Shown here: positions 44,477-53,671 of the stretch, piece after piece
Layout of the letters: the number at the start of each line of letters is the position of its first letter
Position numbering within the stretch: position 1 is the stretch's first letter
DNA from: Desulfopila aestuarii DSM 18488
Lineage (GTDB): Bacteria > Desulfobacterota > Desulfobulbia > Desulfobulbales > Desulfocapsaceae
NCBI GenBank assembly: GCA_945863875.1
Contig: CAMBBS010000003.1
Span: forward strand, 62,001-126,000
Length of the DNA: 64,000 nucleotides
Reading direction: 5' to 3'
Notes under the pieces: generated by a model
The model's input: only the letters and a program-made list of their open reading frames with translations
Told to the model about the DNA's origin: nothing
Database searches by the model: none
Position numbers and translations under genes: made by a program

Positions 44477-44505
44477 CTTGTCCCCATGTGGCACACGGGG
44501 ACAAG
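44477..44505 (+). promoter_or_regulatory. Leader hairpin upstream of the ABC-F gene
   Basis: CTTGTCCCC (44477-44485) pairs perfectly with GGGGACAAG (44497-44505), and GTG/CAC closes a GCA triloop inside, with a 2-nt bulge. The 12-bp hairpin stands 70 bp before the ABC-F start within a 390-bp non-coding leader. No T tract follows on the plus strand. ABC-F resistance genes are often controlled by leader attenuation, so a regulatory role is plausible but unproven. Confidence 0.5.
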
Positions 44506-44575
44506 AGGGAAAAATCTCCTTGCGCCGATTGCGCATCTCATGGTAATTTCCAAATTTTTTTCCTTCCCCCGGATT

Positions 44576-46216
44576 ATGATACATTTAACGAATATATATA
44601 TGCAGCACGGCAGACAGGTTCTCTTTCAGAATGCCAGCCTGCAGATCCTTCCCGGTACCAAAACAGGCCTGGTCGGCCCCAATGGCACCGGCAAAACCAC
44701 CATCTTTCGCCTGATTACCGGCGAGGAAGAAGCCGATAAAGGCGATATTTCCTGCTCGAAAAAAACCGTCATCGGGTATTTCTCCCAGGATGTCGGCGAA
44801 ATGGCCGGGCGTTCCGTCATCGCCGAGGTAATGTCCGCAGCCGGAGACATTGTCCGGCTCGGTAAGGAAATATCGGCCATGGAAGCGGAAATGGGCGAGC
44901 CGATGGCCGATGAGGCCATGGCCAATCTCCTGGAACGCTATGGTGAATGCGTGGAAATCTTTGAACAGCGGGGCGGCTACGACCTTGAACCTCGAGCCCA
45001 GGCCATTCTCACCGGCCTCGGTATTTCACCCCATGACTTCAACAGCCCCGTAGAAATTTTCAGCGGCGGCTGGAAGATGCGCATTGCCCTGGCGAAGATT
45101 CTCACCATCAACCCGGATGTCCTGCTGCTCGACGAACCGACCAACCACCTGGACATCGAATCGATTCTCTGGCTGGAGGAATGGCTGCGCAATGAGTTTA
45201 AGGGCGCCCTGCTCATGACCTGTCACGACCGGGAATTCATGAACAAAATCGTCTCGCGAATTATCGAGGTGGCCAACGGCTGCACGACAACCTACAGCGG
45301 CAATTTTGATTTCTACCTGCAGGAGCGTGAAGTGCGGCGGCAGCAGCTCGAAGCGAGTTATCGCCGCCAGCAGGAGATGCTCGCCAAAGAAGAGGAGTTC
45401 ATCGCCCGGTTTGCCGCCCGCGCCTCCCATGCCTCCCAGGTTCAGTCCCGCATCAAAAAGATTGAAAAAATAGAACGTATCGTCCTGCCAGCCGAGCAAA
45501 GAACCATCAAATTTGACTTTCCGGCTCCGCCACGCAGCGGTGACGATGTCCTGCATCTCTACAACCTCGGAAAAACCTGGGCAGGCCATGACGGCCGTGC
45601 GATTCCCGTATTCAGCGGACTCACCGGCACCATCCGGCGGCTGGAAAAAATCGCCGTGGTCGGCGTCAACGGTGCCGGCAAATCCACCCTTCTCAAAAGC
45701 ATCACCGGCAATACCGAGCCAACCGAGGGCGAAGTACTCCTTGGCGCCGGCGTCAGCCCCGGTTATTTCAGCCAGCATGCCATGGATCTTCTCAAGCCTG
45801 GGCAGACCGTCTTTGAAGCGGTGCAGGAAGTCCTGCCGCTGGAAAATATCGGCACGATCCGTAATCTCTGTGCCGCTTTTCTGTTCCAGGGGGATGAGGT
45901 GGAGAAACGCATCGCCAATCTTTCCGGCGGCGAAAAAAGCCGGGTCATCCTTGCCACCCTGCTTGGTCAACCCCTGAATTTTCTCGTGCTCGACGAGCCG
46001 ACCAACCACCTCGACATCCAGTCCCGGGACGTACTGCTCGCTGCCCTGCAAAAATTTGCCGGAACCGTCATTCTCGTCAGCCATGACCGCCATTTCCTGC
46101 GCTCTCTGGTGAACCGGGTCTTTGCAATCGACCATGGCGCCATGCACGCCTACGAAGGCGACTATGACTATTATCTTCGTGAAACGGCGAGAAGACAGAC
46201 GGAGGCCCTCAGCTAA
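44576..46216 (+). CDS. ABC-F family ATPase (ribosome-associated)
   Basis: The ATG at 44576 begins 'MIHLTNIYMQHGRQVLF', the normal ABC-F start; the open frame before it (from 44303) has no homology. The 546-residue protein has two ABC domains: Walker A 'GPNGTGKTTIF' and 'GVNGAGKSTLL', signatures 'FSGGWKMRIALAK' and 'LSGGEKSRVILA', and Walker B 'LLLDEPTNHLDIES' and 'LVLDEPTNHLDIQS'. A basic linker of about 80 residues (P-site tRNA interaction motif) joins them. No membrane helices. Such proteins act on the ribosome in translation rescue or antibiotic protection. The C-terminus is shorter than in Uup. Confidence 0.92.
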   Translation: MIHLTNIYMQHGRQVLFQNASLQILPGTKTGLVGPNGTGKTTIFRLITGEEEADKGDISCSKKTVIGYFSQDVGEMAGRSVIAEVMSAAGDIVRLGKEISAMEAEMGEPMADEAMANLLERYGECVEIFEQRGGYDLEPRAQAILTGLGISPHDFNSPVEIFSGGWKMRIALAKILTINPDVLLLDEPTNHLDIESILWLEEWLRNEFKGALLMTCHDREFMNKIVSRIIEVANGCTTTYSGNFDFYLQEREVRRQQLEASYRRQQEMLAKEEEFIARFAARASHASQVQSRIKKIEKIERIVLPAEQRTIKFDFPAPPRSGDDVLHLYNLGKTWAGHDGRAIPVFSGLTGTIRRLEKIAVVGVNGAGKSTLLKSITGNTEPTEGEVLLGAGVSPGYFSQHAMDLLKPGQTVFEAVQEVLPLENIGTIRNLCAAFLFQGDEVEKRIANLSGGEKSRVILATLLGQPLNFLVLDEPTNHLDIQSRDVLLAALQKFAGTVILVSHDRHFLRSLVNRVFAIDHGAMHAYEGDYDYYLRETARRQTEALS

Positions 46217-46499
46217 AAAACGCCTTGCCAGGGCCGCGGTTGAGCGGCAGGGCGGAGGCAGAGATGTCTTCACTTGTGGTGAAAAAGCGCATTTTCCTCA
46301 AGAAGTGCATGCAGCGGTGGTTACCGGCATAGATGTTATTTTCTTGTATTCGCAGAACATCTATTGTATAGCATGGTTGCAAGTCCTCATGTAAATTCGA
46401 TCACGCATAGTGTTTTCTCGTCAGTCGTTTTGCAGTTTCCCCTGCATTGTAGTTGCCGATAAAGATTCTTGCCGATCATAGTCCCCAGGGAGCAGCAGC

Positions 46500-46763
46500 T
46501 TGAAACTCTTTATAGGCAATTTGCCTTATGATGTAACCGAACCCGAAGTTCTCCAGCTTTTCAGCGATTTTGGCGAAGTTGTCAATACGAACCTTGTCAT
46601 AGATCATTTTTCCGGCCGGCCAAAGGGTTTTGCCTTTGTTGAGATGGCGACAAGGTCGGAGGGGCATCGGGCGATGGAAACGCTTAACAAACAAGATTAC
46701 AAAAATCGTGCGCTGGTCTGTAACGAGGCGCAACCGCCGAAGAAAGGAAAAAAACGCAGATAA
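46500..46763 (+). CDS. RRM RNA-binding protein, TTG start
   Basis: An 87-residue protein with one RNA recognition motif: RNP2 is 'LFIGNLPY' at residues 3-10 and RNP1 is 'KGFAFVEM' at about 42-49. A basic tail (KKGKKRR) follows. The start is a TTG at 46500 with GGGAG 7 nt upstream; no ATG or GTG is available at this position. Bacterial RRM proteins of this type are cold-inducible in cyanobacteria. The neighbour downstream is a cold-shock protein, which fits a shared RNA-chaperone theme. Confidence 0.9.
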   Translation: MKLFIGNLPYDVTEPEVLQLFSDFGEVVNTNLVIDHFSGRPKGFAFVEMATRSEGHRAMETLNKQDYKNRALVCNEAQPPKKGKKRR

Positions 46764-47017
46764 AGCCTGGCATCCTCTCTTTTACAGAACCGAATCGTAA
46801 AAAAGAGAAAATAGTGCGTTGATAATTCATATACAAGTTGCGTGTTTTGGCAGAGCTGGATATGGTCATCCCGCAGCCAAAAAATTTCGCCTGTAGAGGA
46901 AGACCATACAGGCAATAAATTCAGCCTGCAACAAGGCTGATGCCTGAGTCAGCAAACAGCAATCAGGCAATCGAAAAAAGGGGCCATAATGGACCCCATT
47001 ACACAGGAGTAGTAGCA

Positions 47018-47218
47018 ATGGCAGAAGGAACAGTAAAGTGGTTTAATGATGCAAAAGGCTTTGGCTTTATCGAACAAGATGGAGGCCAGGATGTATTTGT
47101 CCATCATTCCGCTATTAAGGCAGACGGATTCAAATCTCTCTCCGAAGGCGAGCGCGTCAGCTTTGAAGTTGTAGACGGTCAGAAAGGTCCAGCTGCACAA
47201 AATGTAGTGAAGATCTGA
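47018..47218 (+). CDS. Cold-shock protein (CspA family)
   Basis: A 66-residue OB-fold protein with both RNA-binding motifs, 'KGFGFIE' (RNP1) and 'VFVHHSAI' (RNP2). The ATG at 47018 has AGGAG 8 nt upstream; upstream in-frame codons back to 46940 lack family sequence. It binds single-stranded RNA and DNA and melts secondary structure. It has a 250-bp leader, as is common for cold-shock genes, and a strong terminator. Confidence 0.95.
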   Translation: MAEGTVKWFNDAKGFGFIEQDGGQDVFVHHSAIKADGFKSLSEGERVSFEVVDGQKGPAAQNVVKI

Positions 47219-47223
47219 AAATA

Positions 47224-47265
47224 AAAGTATCAGCCGCAACAGTATTTGGTTGCGGCTGATACTTT
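47224..47265 (+). terminator. Strong hairpin terminator of the cold-shock gene
   Basis: A perfect 17-bp inverted repeat (47224-47240 with 47249-47265, loop AGTATTTG) starts 6 bp after the csp stop codon. The plus-strand T tract is short (CTTTCTC), but the A/T ends of the stem make it usable in both directions. Confidence 0.85.
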
Positions 47266-47641
47266 CTCTGCTCCGCAGTTCTTGTTAGTGCCTTGCAGGT
47301 TTTTTTCTTTTTTTTACAAGAAATAATCTGGCCCCAAGGTGACTATCCCCCACAAAGCACGAAGACTGAAAAGAGTTCCGGCTTCTTTCCCGTTTACCGG
47401 GGTCAGTGGTTCACTGGTAAGTTTCTGTCATAAAAAACCGTCTCCAGCAGCCTGGAACAGGCATACCACAGCAGGGGTATCATGTTGTGCGGCCACTCTT
47501 TTCCCCTTCTGAACTCGAGTTATAATCAGAAAATTATTTGATTAAGTTAGTCGGATGGCATAGGCTTTTTCAGGGATACAAAACATCGCCGGTAAATAAT
47601 TCACCCTCCGTTGTAACTGCTTTTTTTTAGAGTAAAATTTC
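47266..47641. other. Intergenic region, 376 bp, with one copy of a dispersed 22-bp motif
   Basis: It lies between the cold-shock terminator and the hybrid kinase. It contains a T-rich run at 47299-47320 and a copy of the dispersed motif at 47386-47407. No ORF or known RNA was seen; the kinase promoter is presumably close to 47600. Confidence 0.5.
47386..47407 (+). repeat. Dispersed motif, copy 1
   Basis: TTTCCCGTTTACCGGGGTCA followed by GT, preceded by TTCCGGCTTC. CCCG and CGGG can form a small hairpin around TTTAC. The same motif is found at 50693-50714 and 57459-57480, always in intergenic or gene-end positions and in the same orientation. Confidence 0.65.
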
Positions 47642-50572
47642 ATGCAAAACGACCAGCAGGCGGAAACATTCATTGCTTCACGAGATTTTTTGCAGATCAT
47701 TTCCGAGGCATGCCAAAGCTATAAAAAACCCCCAACTCCTGAGGGATTCATTGCTTTTCTCCGGGATCATATTTTTTCTTCCCTCGGTAATGTCTCTGTT
47801 GAAATCTATTTTCTAGGTGAGTGCACAGAGACATATTTTCCGTATTCCTCTCAGCCAGCCGACGATAGGCAGAAAGCCACTCCCTGTGTACCGACTCTGC
47901 TGCCAGCCAAAGAGCCGCTCTTTGCTGATCTCTTTACTCGACAACACACCAACGTACTTATCAACAATGATTCCAGGACCCCTTCCTTTTTGTCGACTAC
48001 CGGCCATCAAACCCATGCAATTCTGCCAATAGTACCGGAAGAGAAGACAACGGCACTTCTGTATCTCGGTTGCCGAGAAAAACTATCCTTTCCCGATGAC
48101 TACCTGCACGGCCTGCAAACAATAACCTCGCTGATCGGTTCATGGCTGAAAAACACTAATGTCCTTTTTCATCTCCAGAGTTCGTCGACATCTCTGGAAT
48201 ATTCAGAGCAGCTGCGTGCAGCTCTCTACGAGATCAGTGAGCAGGCCCACCTGGCCTCCAGGGCGGAAGACCTGTTTTCCTCATTACACAATATTGTTGG
48301 TCGTTTTATCAATGCCCGAAATTTTTTCATCGCTCTCTGTGAGGAACGGCACGGGGAGCAGTTTATAAAATTTGTCTATTATTTTGATGAAGTCGACTCC
48401 CACCTGCAGGGCGTGGAAATCAAAATTGAACCGGATAAAAACCCGACTATGGCAGGTTTTATTATCCGGAGCGGCAAGCCTCTTCTCCTTGGGCCTGATA
48501 ATTTTGATCAGTGTGTTCTGCAAAACAACATAGAATATCTTGGAACAAAGGCCTATTCATTGATTGGCGTTCCATTTTATCTCGAGCATCTCTCCGGCGT
48601 GGTCCTGGTGCAGAGCTACCGCGAGGTTGTCTACACCGACGTAGACAAGGATCTCCTTGTCTACGTCGCCCAGCACATCGGCGACGCCCTGGGGCGAAAA
48701 AAATCCATGGACGACATGCGCAACGTCAATGACGTGTTTTCTCTCTTTATGCGCTATTCACCGGTCTATGTCTTTATCAAAGAGGTCACCGAATCGCACA
48801 ACCGCGTGCTGCAGGCCAGTGAAAATTTCGCGGAAATGATCGGCATACCAGGCTCTCAAATGATCGGCAAGAGCATGACCGACCTGTTTTCTCCCGAATT
48901 TGCCGCGAAGATAATTGCTGACGACTGGCAGGTTGTCTCCAGCGGCGTGCCGCTGCATCTCGAAGAACATCTCGCAGGCCGGACCTATACCACCATAAAA
49001 TTCCCCATCTTCCAGGGAGGCAAAATTCTGCTGGCAGGCTACACCATTGATATTACTGAGCGGAAACAGATGGAAGACGCCCTGCGCGAAAGTGAACGTC
49101 GATACCGTATTATCTTCGAAAAATCCCCTCTGGGGGTGATCAGCTTCGACGCCGAAGGAACCGTGCTCGACGTCAATGATAAATTTATCGAGATCATGGG
49201 CTCGACCAGAAAAAAGCTCTGCGGGTTCAACTCCGCTCACCAGAGTACCCCGCAGATGCGGGAAACGGTCAAAAAAGCCCTGGCCGGCGAAATGGCCTTT
49301 TATGAAGACGTCTACACCTCGATTACCGGAGGCAAGACAACTTTTCTGCGCGGCATATTCAGTCCCGTGTTCCCCGGTCAATCACCTACGGACGTCATTG
49401 CCACTATCGAAGATATTACCGAGCTGAAAGAGCACGAAAAAGAGCAGCACAAAATAGAGAAACTGGAATCACTGGGCGTTCTTGCCGGTGGCATTGCCCA
49501 CGATTTCAATAACATTCTCACCGGCATCATGGCCAACATCTCCTTTGCCCGGCTCTTCCTCGACCCCGATCATAAATCAGGTAAATTCCTGGCGGAAGCA
49601 GAAAAGGCATCAAAGCGCGCCGCCGAACTCGCCCAGCAGCTCTTGACCTTTGCCAGGGGCGGCGAACCAAACAAAAAAGTAGTTTCCATGCAACAGCTCG
49701 TCGAGGAAGCCATCTCGTTAATGTTGCGAGGATCAAACGTCAGGGCGATCGTCGATATACCTGAGGCAGTCGATGCCGTAGAGGCCGACGAGGGCCAGAT
49801 CAGCCAGGTGCTGAACAACATCATTATCAACGCCACCCAGGCAATGCCGGGAGGGGGGAATCTCTGCATAACCGCCCAAAACGTCCATCTCTGCGAAGCG
49901 AATCCCCATGGCCTGGCCATTGGCAACTATGTCCAAGTCACTCTCCAAGATGAAGGCTGCGGCATTTCCCAGGAAATCCAGGAGAAAATATTTGATCCGT
50001 ACTTTACAACCAAGATTGCCGGCACCGGTCTGGGCCTGGCCTCGGCGTACTCGATCGTTGTAAAACACCAGGGACACATTACCGTCGATTCTCTTGTCGG
50101 CAAAGGAACCACCTTTACCTTATATCTGCCGGCCATCGGCAGGTCTTACGGTGAGCATCTGATTACCACTGCGCAAAAGAAAAGACCCCACCAGGGAGGA
50201 GCGATACTGGTGATGGATGATGAGGAAATCATCCGAGATATTGCCACGACCATGCTCACCCACCTGGGGTACACAGTTACCACCTGCACCAGAGGCGAAG
50301 AAAGCATTGAACTTTACCAAGAAGCCCTGGCAGCAGCAACACCTTATCGGGCGGTTATAGTCGACTTGACCATTCCCGGCGGACTTGGTGGAATGGAGGC
50401 CGCAGAGCAGATACTCGCCATTGCTCCCACCGCCTGCCTTATTGTCTCAAGCGGCTACTCAAATGACCCGATCATGGCCGATTACCGCAACTACGGCTTC
50501 AGTGCGGCCATCGCCAAGCCATACACTATCGGTGACTTCGAAGAGGCGCTGAGATCGCTGCCACTGAACTGA
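47642..50572 (+). CDS. Hybrid sensor histidine kinase (GAF-PAS-PAS-HisKA-HATPase-REC)
   Basis: A 976-residue soluble kinase without membrane helices. A GAF-like region covers about 10-170, a clear GAF domain about 185-350, and two PAS domains about 370-480 and 485-600 ('YRIIFEKSPLGVISFDAEGT'). The HisKA box 'GGIAHDFNNILTGI' has the phospho-His at about 620. The ATPase domain shows the N box 'NIIINATQAMPGGG', 'DEGCGIS' and 'GTGLGLASAYSIV'. The receiver begins at about 852, with Asp in 'VIVDLTIPGGLGG' at about 906. It senses a cytoplasmic signal. Its receiver is close to the stand-alone regulator at 16.7-17.1 kb. Confidence 0.94.
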   Translation: MQNDQQAETFIASRDFLQIISEACQSYKKPPTPEGFIAFLRDHIFSSLGNVSVEIYFLGECTETYFPYSSQPADDRQKATPCVPTLLPAKEPLFADLFTRQHTNVLINNDSRTPSFLSTTGHQTHAILPIVPEEKTTALLYLGCREKLSFPDDYLHGLQTITSLIGSWLKNTNVLFHLQSSSTSLEYSEQLRAALYEISEQAHLASRAEDLFSSLHNIVGRFINARNFFIALCEERHGEQFIKFVYYFDEVDSHLQGVEIKIEPDKNPTMAGFIIRSGKPLLLGPDNFDQCVLQNNIEYLGTKAYSLIGVPFYLEHLSGVVLVQSYREVVYTDVDKDLLVYVAQHIGDALGRKKSMDDMRNVNDVFSLFMRYSPVYVFIKEVTESHNRVLQASENFAEMIGIPGSQMIGKSMTDLFSPEFAAKIIADDWQVVSSGVPLHLEEHLAGRTYTTIKFPIFQGGKILLAGYTIDITERKQMEDALRESERRYRIIFEKSPLGVISFDAEGTVLDVNDKFIEIMGSTRKKLCGFNSAHQSTPQMRETVKKALAGEMAFYEDVYTSITGGKTTFLRGIFSPVFPGQSPTDVIATIEDITELKEHEKEQHKIEKLESLGVLAGGIAHDFNNILTGIMANISFARLFLDPDHKSGKFLAEAEKASKRAAELAQQLLTFARGGEPNKKVVSMQQLVEEAISLMLRGSNVRAIVDIPEAVDAVEADEGQISQVLNNIIINATQAMPGGGNLCITAQNVHLCEANPHGLAIGNYVQVTLQDEGCGISQEIQEKIFDPYFTTKIAGTGLGLASAYSIVVKHQGHITVDSLVGKGTTFTLYLPAIGRSYGEHLITTAQKKRPHQGGAILVMDDEEIIRDIATTMLTHLGYTVTTCTRGEESIELYQEALAAATPYRAVIVDLTIPGGLGGMEAAEQILAIAPTACLIVSSGYSNDPIMADYRNYGFSAAIAKPYTIGDFEEALRSLPLN

Positions 50573-50635
50573 TTGCCGGGCATTTTTACCCAGGCGGCGA
50601 CACCCTCCTCTGAGATTGCGGCTTTGAGAAACAAA

Positions 50636-50676
50636 AGGGCTTTTCTCCAGGGGTCACCCGCCTGAAAAAAAGCCCT
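50636..50676 (-). terminator. Terminator of the 52-residue ORF
   Basis: AGGGCTTTT (50636-50644) pairs with AAAAGCCCT (50668-50676), with extra pairing of TCCAGG and CCTGA inside. On the minus strand it is followed by TTTTGTTT. It lies 34 bp after the small ORF stop and also faces the hybrid kinase end, so it may serve both strands. Confidence 0.55.
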
Positions 50677-50692
50677 CTACGACTCCCTGTTA

Positions 50693-50714
50693 TTTCCCGT
50701 TTGCCGGGGTCAGT
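50693..50714 (+). repeat. Dispersed motif, copy 2
   Basis: TTTCCCGTTTGCCGGGGTCA then GT, one base different from copy 1. It overlaps the stop codon of the small minus-strand ORF that ends at 50710. Confidence 0.65.
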
Positions 50715-50868
50715 TCCAGATAACCTGATTGTCGAGGAAGTCCTGTCTTTCTTTCTCGCTCAGCCGACCGAGGTCTTCTCTCGGTCCCTTTGGTCGATTT
50801 AAGGCACAAACATACTTCTTTCCATCTTTTACTTTCACCAGTATATACGCTTCGTATGTGCCTCTCAT
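50710..50868 (-). CDS. Small protein, 52 residues, unknown function
   Basis: A short ORF with the ribosome site AAAGGAG 7 nt before the ATG. The product begins MRGTYEAYILVKVKDGKKYV and ends LSEKERQDFLDNQVIWN, charged and probably soluble; the start looks like two beta strands. A terminator-like hairpin follows its stop. Good initiation and termination signals argue that it is a real gene. I do not recognise the family. Confidence 0.65.
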   Translation of the reverse strand: MRGTYEAYILVKVKDGKKYVCALNRPKGPREDLGRLSEKERQDFLDNQVIWN

Positions 50869-51234
50869 AATCTGCTCCTTTAAGTTGTCTAAAATTCTTT
50901 TTTACCAGTCGGATATCTTCTTAAAGATAAAAAATACCCAAAAGATAAAACCGTCATTCGGCACCAAAGATTATGCTGACACTGGAGTAATACGCCACCC
51001 CCTCCCCAGGCACCTGCTTCGGCTTTCGCTCCATCCCATTAGACATCTACACATACCCCCCCTGGCCAAAGTACTTCTCTCCGATGTTCTTCATTTACTA
51101 TATGTCAGTCTGATGCCAAGAACCAGCTTTAAGAATTTTATTGAGCAGATTTTTAGCACAAACCGACTCCAATCAGCATGCGACCGAACTTTTTTAAAAA
51201 ACAATCGCAGGATGACGGCCGTCGGTAACCAAAG
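50869..51234. other. Intergenic region, 366 bp, nothing recognised
   Basis: AT-rich at the left, with a C-rich stretch at 50997-51060. It lies between two minus-strand genes, so it should hold the promoter of the 52-residue ORF and any terminator of the AEC gene. No ORF is convincing. Confidence 0.4.
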
Positions 51235-52149
51235 TTAAAGCAGAAGGATACAAGACAACGAAAAAAAAGAGAGCAAGGTGGAGAGAACAATAGCCGATGA
51301 GGCCAGCTGCGTGTCGCTGTTCATCTGGGAGGAAAGGACATAAATTGCCGTAGAAGCCGGCAAGGCTAAGAAGATCAGTCCCACCTTGAAGGGGATGCCG
51401 TTCACATTAAAGATGTAAAAAAAGAACCAGCCGATGCCCGGCAGTACCAGAAGTTTTAAAGCTGCCGAAAGAAAGGACAGCCCGAGATTGCCCCTGACGC
51501 CGGCAAAGGTCAGGCCGCCGCCGATGGAAATAAGCGCCAGGGGCAGCGCCACCATGGAAATCAGGCTCAAGGAATTATTGACAAAAACCGGAAACCAGCC
51601 GACGAGTCCGGAATAGGCAAGCCCGGCCAGGCAACCGAGTATCAGTGGATTGGCGACAAGAGCTCTACCGGCTATCGAGCATCGCTTGGAAAAACCCATT
51701 TCCCGCCCGGAAAACCAGATCAACGTCGTTACGGCAAAGACATTAATCAGAGGAATTGCAAAACCGATGAGCAGGCCGAAATATTTCATCCCCTCAGTGC
51801 CAAGGCTATTGAGGATGACCGCCACCCCTATATAGGTATTAAAGCGATAACAACTCTGGGAAAATGACCCAGCCTGATAGGCGGTTATCCGAAACAGTTT
51901 AATAACCAGGGTACTGAGAACAAACATGGCCAGCAGAGCGAACAGGGCGGCAAAACAGAAATTCCAGTCGATGCCATCGTCAAAAGAGGCGCCGCCGATT
52001 TTCCAGAACAGCATGACCGGAAAAAAGAAATAATAGATCAGTCGATCGGCGGTTCGCAGAAAAACTGCATCGGTAAGACCCTGCCGTTTCAGGGCCCAGC
52101 CCAAGAGCAGCAGCACGAAGATGGGAAATAATGAGTTGAGAACAATCAC
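51235..52149 (-). CDS. AEC family (auxin efflux carrier-like) transporter
   Basis: A 304-residue inner-membrane protein with about ten helices. It starts 'LNSLFPIFVLLLLGWALKRQG', typical for the AEC family (YfdV/MleP-like). The second half starts at about residue 165 with 'NPLILGCLAGLAYSGL', and the conserved end 'ALPASTAIYVLSSQM' is present. Family members carry malate, malonate or other carboxylates. Substrate unknown. Confidence 0.9.
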   Translation of the reverse strand: MIVLNSLFPIFVLLLLGWALKRQGLTDAVFLRTADRLIYYFFFPVMLFWKIGGASFDDGIDWNFCFAALFALLAMFVLSTLVIKLFRITAYQAGSFSQSCYRFNTYIGVAVILNSLGTEGMKYFGLLIGFAIPLINVFAVTTLIWFSGREMGFSKRCSIAGRALVANPLILGCLAGLAYSGLVGWFPVFVNNSLSLISMVALPLALISIGGGLTFAGVRGNLGLSFLSAALKLLVLPGIGWFFFYIFNVNGIPFKVGLIFLALPASTAIYVLSSQMNSDTQLASSAIVLSTLLSFFSLSCILLL

Positions 52150-52300
52150 ACAAGGCTCCAGGTATATACAGAGGATTCAACCATCACCCCCCTTACCTCT
52201 TTTGCGACAAATTGACAATTGCTTCTTTTAAGCAATGATACCCGCCGGGAAGAGATAAAAAATCTTGCGTTTTTTATCGACCACTTTACTATGGTTGACT

Positions 52301-52543
52301 ATGAGTGACAAAGAACCCCAAAATGACATGACCTGCCCGAACGTTCTTGTGGAGCGACTGCAAGTACTTGAGGAAAATTTTCTCTATCAGGAGAAAATGA
52401 TCGATGCCTTAAACGAGGTGATAATTGAGCAGCAGACCCAGCTTAACGCGCTGCACGACGACATCAGCCGCCTCCAGATGATTCTCAGCGCAATGCAGGA
52501 CCATACAGACAATGGGGACGAGCCACCACCTCCTCACTACTAA
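52301..52543 (+). CDS. slyX: SlyX family coiled-coil protein
   Basis: An 80-residue protein with one coiled-coil ('VERLQVLEENFLYQEKMIDA', 'LNEVIIEQQTQLNALHDDIS') and the diagnostic C-terminal 'EPPPPHY'. I take the ATG at 52301; the frame opens at 52265. The ribosome site is weak. The function of SlyX is not known. It is followed 19 bp later by a HicB-like gene in another frame. Confidence 0.88.
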   Translation: MSDKEPQNDMTCPNVLVERLQVLEENFLYQEKMIDALNEVIIEQQTQLNALHDDISRLQMILSAMQDHTDNGDEPPPPHY

Positions 52544-52562
52544 GATAAAAAGGAACAGACAG

Positions 52563-52775
52563 TTGGCACAAAGAACCGTAATATATAAAGGATACCATGG
52601 CTCAATCAAGGTGAACACCAAAGACTATTCCCTCTTTGGCACAATTCTGTTCATCGATGAAGAAATCTCCTATAGCGGCCAGAGCTTTGCAGAACTGGAA
52701 GAAAATTTCCACAAAGCAGTTGACGCGCACAGACAACGCTGTCTGGAAAAAGGCGAGGAACCGCCTTTTTCTTAA
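52563..52775 (+). CDS. HicB-like partial antitoxin-fold protein, TTG start
   Basis: About 70 residues from a TTG at 52563, with AAGGAA about 8 nt upstream; an ATG at 52512 lies within slyX. The sequence 'YKGYHGSIKVNTKDYSLFGT' followed by 'DEEISYSGQSFAELEENFHK' fits the HicB partial-RNase-H fold ('GRSVEELEKAF'). The usual C-terminal DNA-binding helix is missing and no hicA toxin gene is adjacent. It may have another role or be a remnant of a toxin-antitoxin pair. Confidence 0.72.
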   Translation: MAQRTVIYKGYHGSIKVNTKDYSLFGTILFIDEEISYSGQSFAELEENFHKAVDAHRQRCLEKGEEPPFS

Positions 52776-52803
52776 ATAACCGCAGACGCTCCAGGGAGCC
52801 AGA

Positions 52804-53640
52804 ATGGACATCTATTACGTAAATGGCGCATTTGTCGAGGAAGACCAGGCAAAAATATCCGTCAACGACCTGTCGGTAATACGCGGTTTTGGCGTCTTTG
52901 ATTTTTTGCGGACCTACAATCGCATCCCCTTCCATCTTGATGACCACCTGCATCGCCTAGAACGGTCAGCGCGCCTCGTCGGCCTGAAGCTGCCGCATTC
53001 CACGGCAAAAATCCGTGAAATTACCCTGGAGACACTCAGGCGCAACAGCCATACGGAAAGCAATATCCGCCTGGTTGTCACCGGCGGCTTAAGCAGTGAC
53101 GGCATCACCCCGGGCGACTCGCCCCAGCTTTTGATCATGGTCACTCCTGTAAAAGAGATGCCGCCGCAATGGTACTCGGAGGGGGCAAAAATCATCACCT
53201 GCCATGTCGAACGTTTTATGCCCGGGGCAAAAAGTATCAACTATATCCCGGCCATCCTCTGTCAAAGAGAAGCCAGACAGCAACAGGCCATTGAAGCAAT
53301 ATATATCGACAGAAACGGCTATATGCTCGAAGGAACGACGTCTAATCTTTTCGCCTTTATCGGCGATACCCTGGTGACACCGCCATGCAACCGGGTGCTG
53401 CCCGGCATCACCCGCCAGGTGGTTATCAGGCTTGCGGAAAAGGAATTCCTCCTGGTTGAGCGTGACCTGCACAAAGATGAAGTCCGGCTTATCGACGAGG
53501 TTTTCCTCGCCTCAACGGTGCGGGAAGTTGCCCCCATCACCGCTATTGATTCCATTAAGATCGGTAACGGCACGCCCGGCGACCGCAGCCGGAAAATAAT
53601 GGCTCTGTTCAGGGACTACAGCCGCTCGTATCCAGGCTGA
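52804..53640 (+). CDS. Class IV aminotransferase (BCAT/D-amino-acid aminotransferase-like)
   Basis: A 278-residue PLP enzyme of fold type IV. 'VNDLSVIRGFGVFDFLRTYN' is the N-terminal family signature, the PLP Lys is in 'GAKSINYIPAILCQREA' at about residue 142, and the cofactor Glu and phosphate loop are in 'MLEGTTSNLFAFIGD' and 'LPGITRQVV'. The Glu after 'TVREVAPI' completes the active site. Class IV includes branched-chain and D-amino acid aminotransferases and aminodeoxychorismate lyase; the sequence does not decide among them. Confidence 0.9.
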   Translation: MDIYYVNGAFVEEDQAKISVNDLSVIRGFGVFDFLRTYNRIPFHLDDHLHRLERSARLVGLKLPHSTAKIREITLETLRRNSHTESNIRLVVTGGLSSDGITPGDSPQLLIMVTPVKEMPPQWYSEGAKIITCHVERFMPGAKSINYIPAILCQREARQQQAIEAIYIDRNGYMLEGTTSNLFAFIGDTLVTPPCNRVLPGITRQVVIRLAEKEFLLVERDLHKDEVRLIDEVFLASTVREVAPITAIDSIKIGNGTPGDRSRKIMALFRDYSRSYPG

Positions 53641-53671
53641 ACCAATCGTCGGCAGCGGCGAAACGGATACA

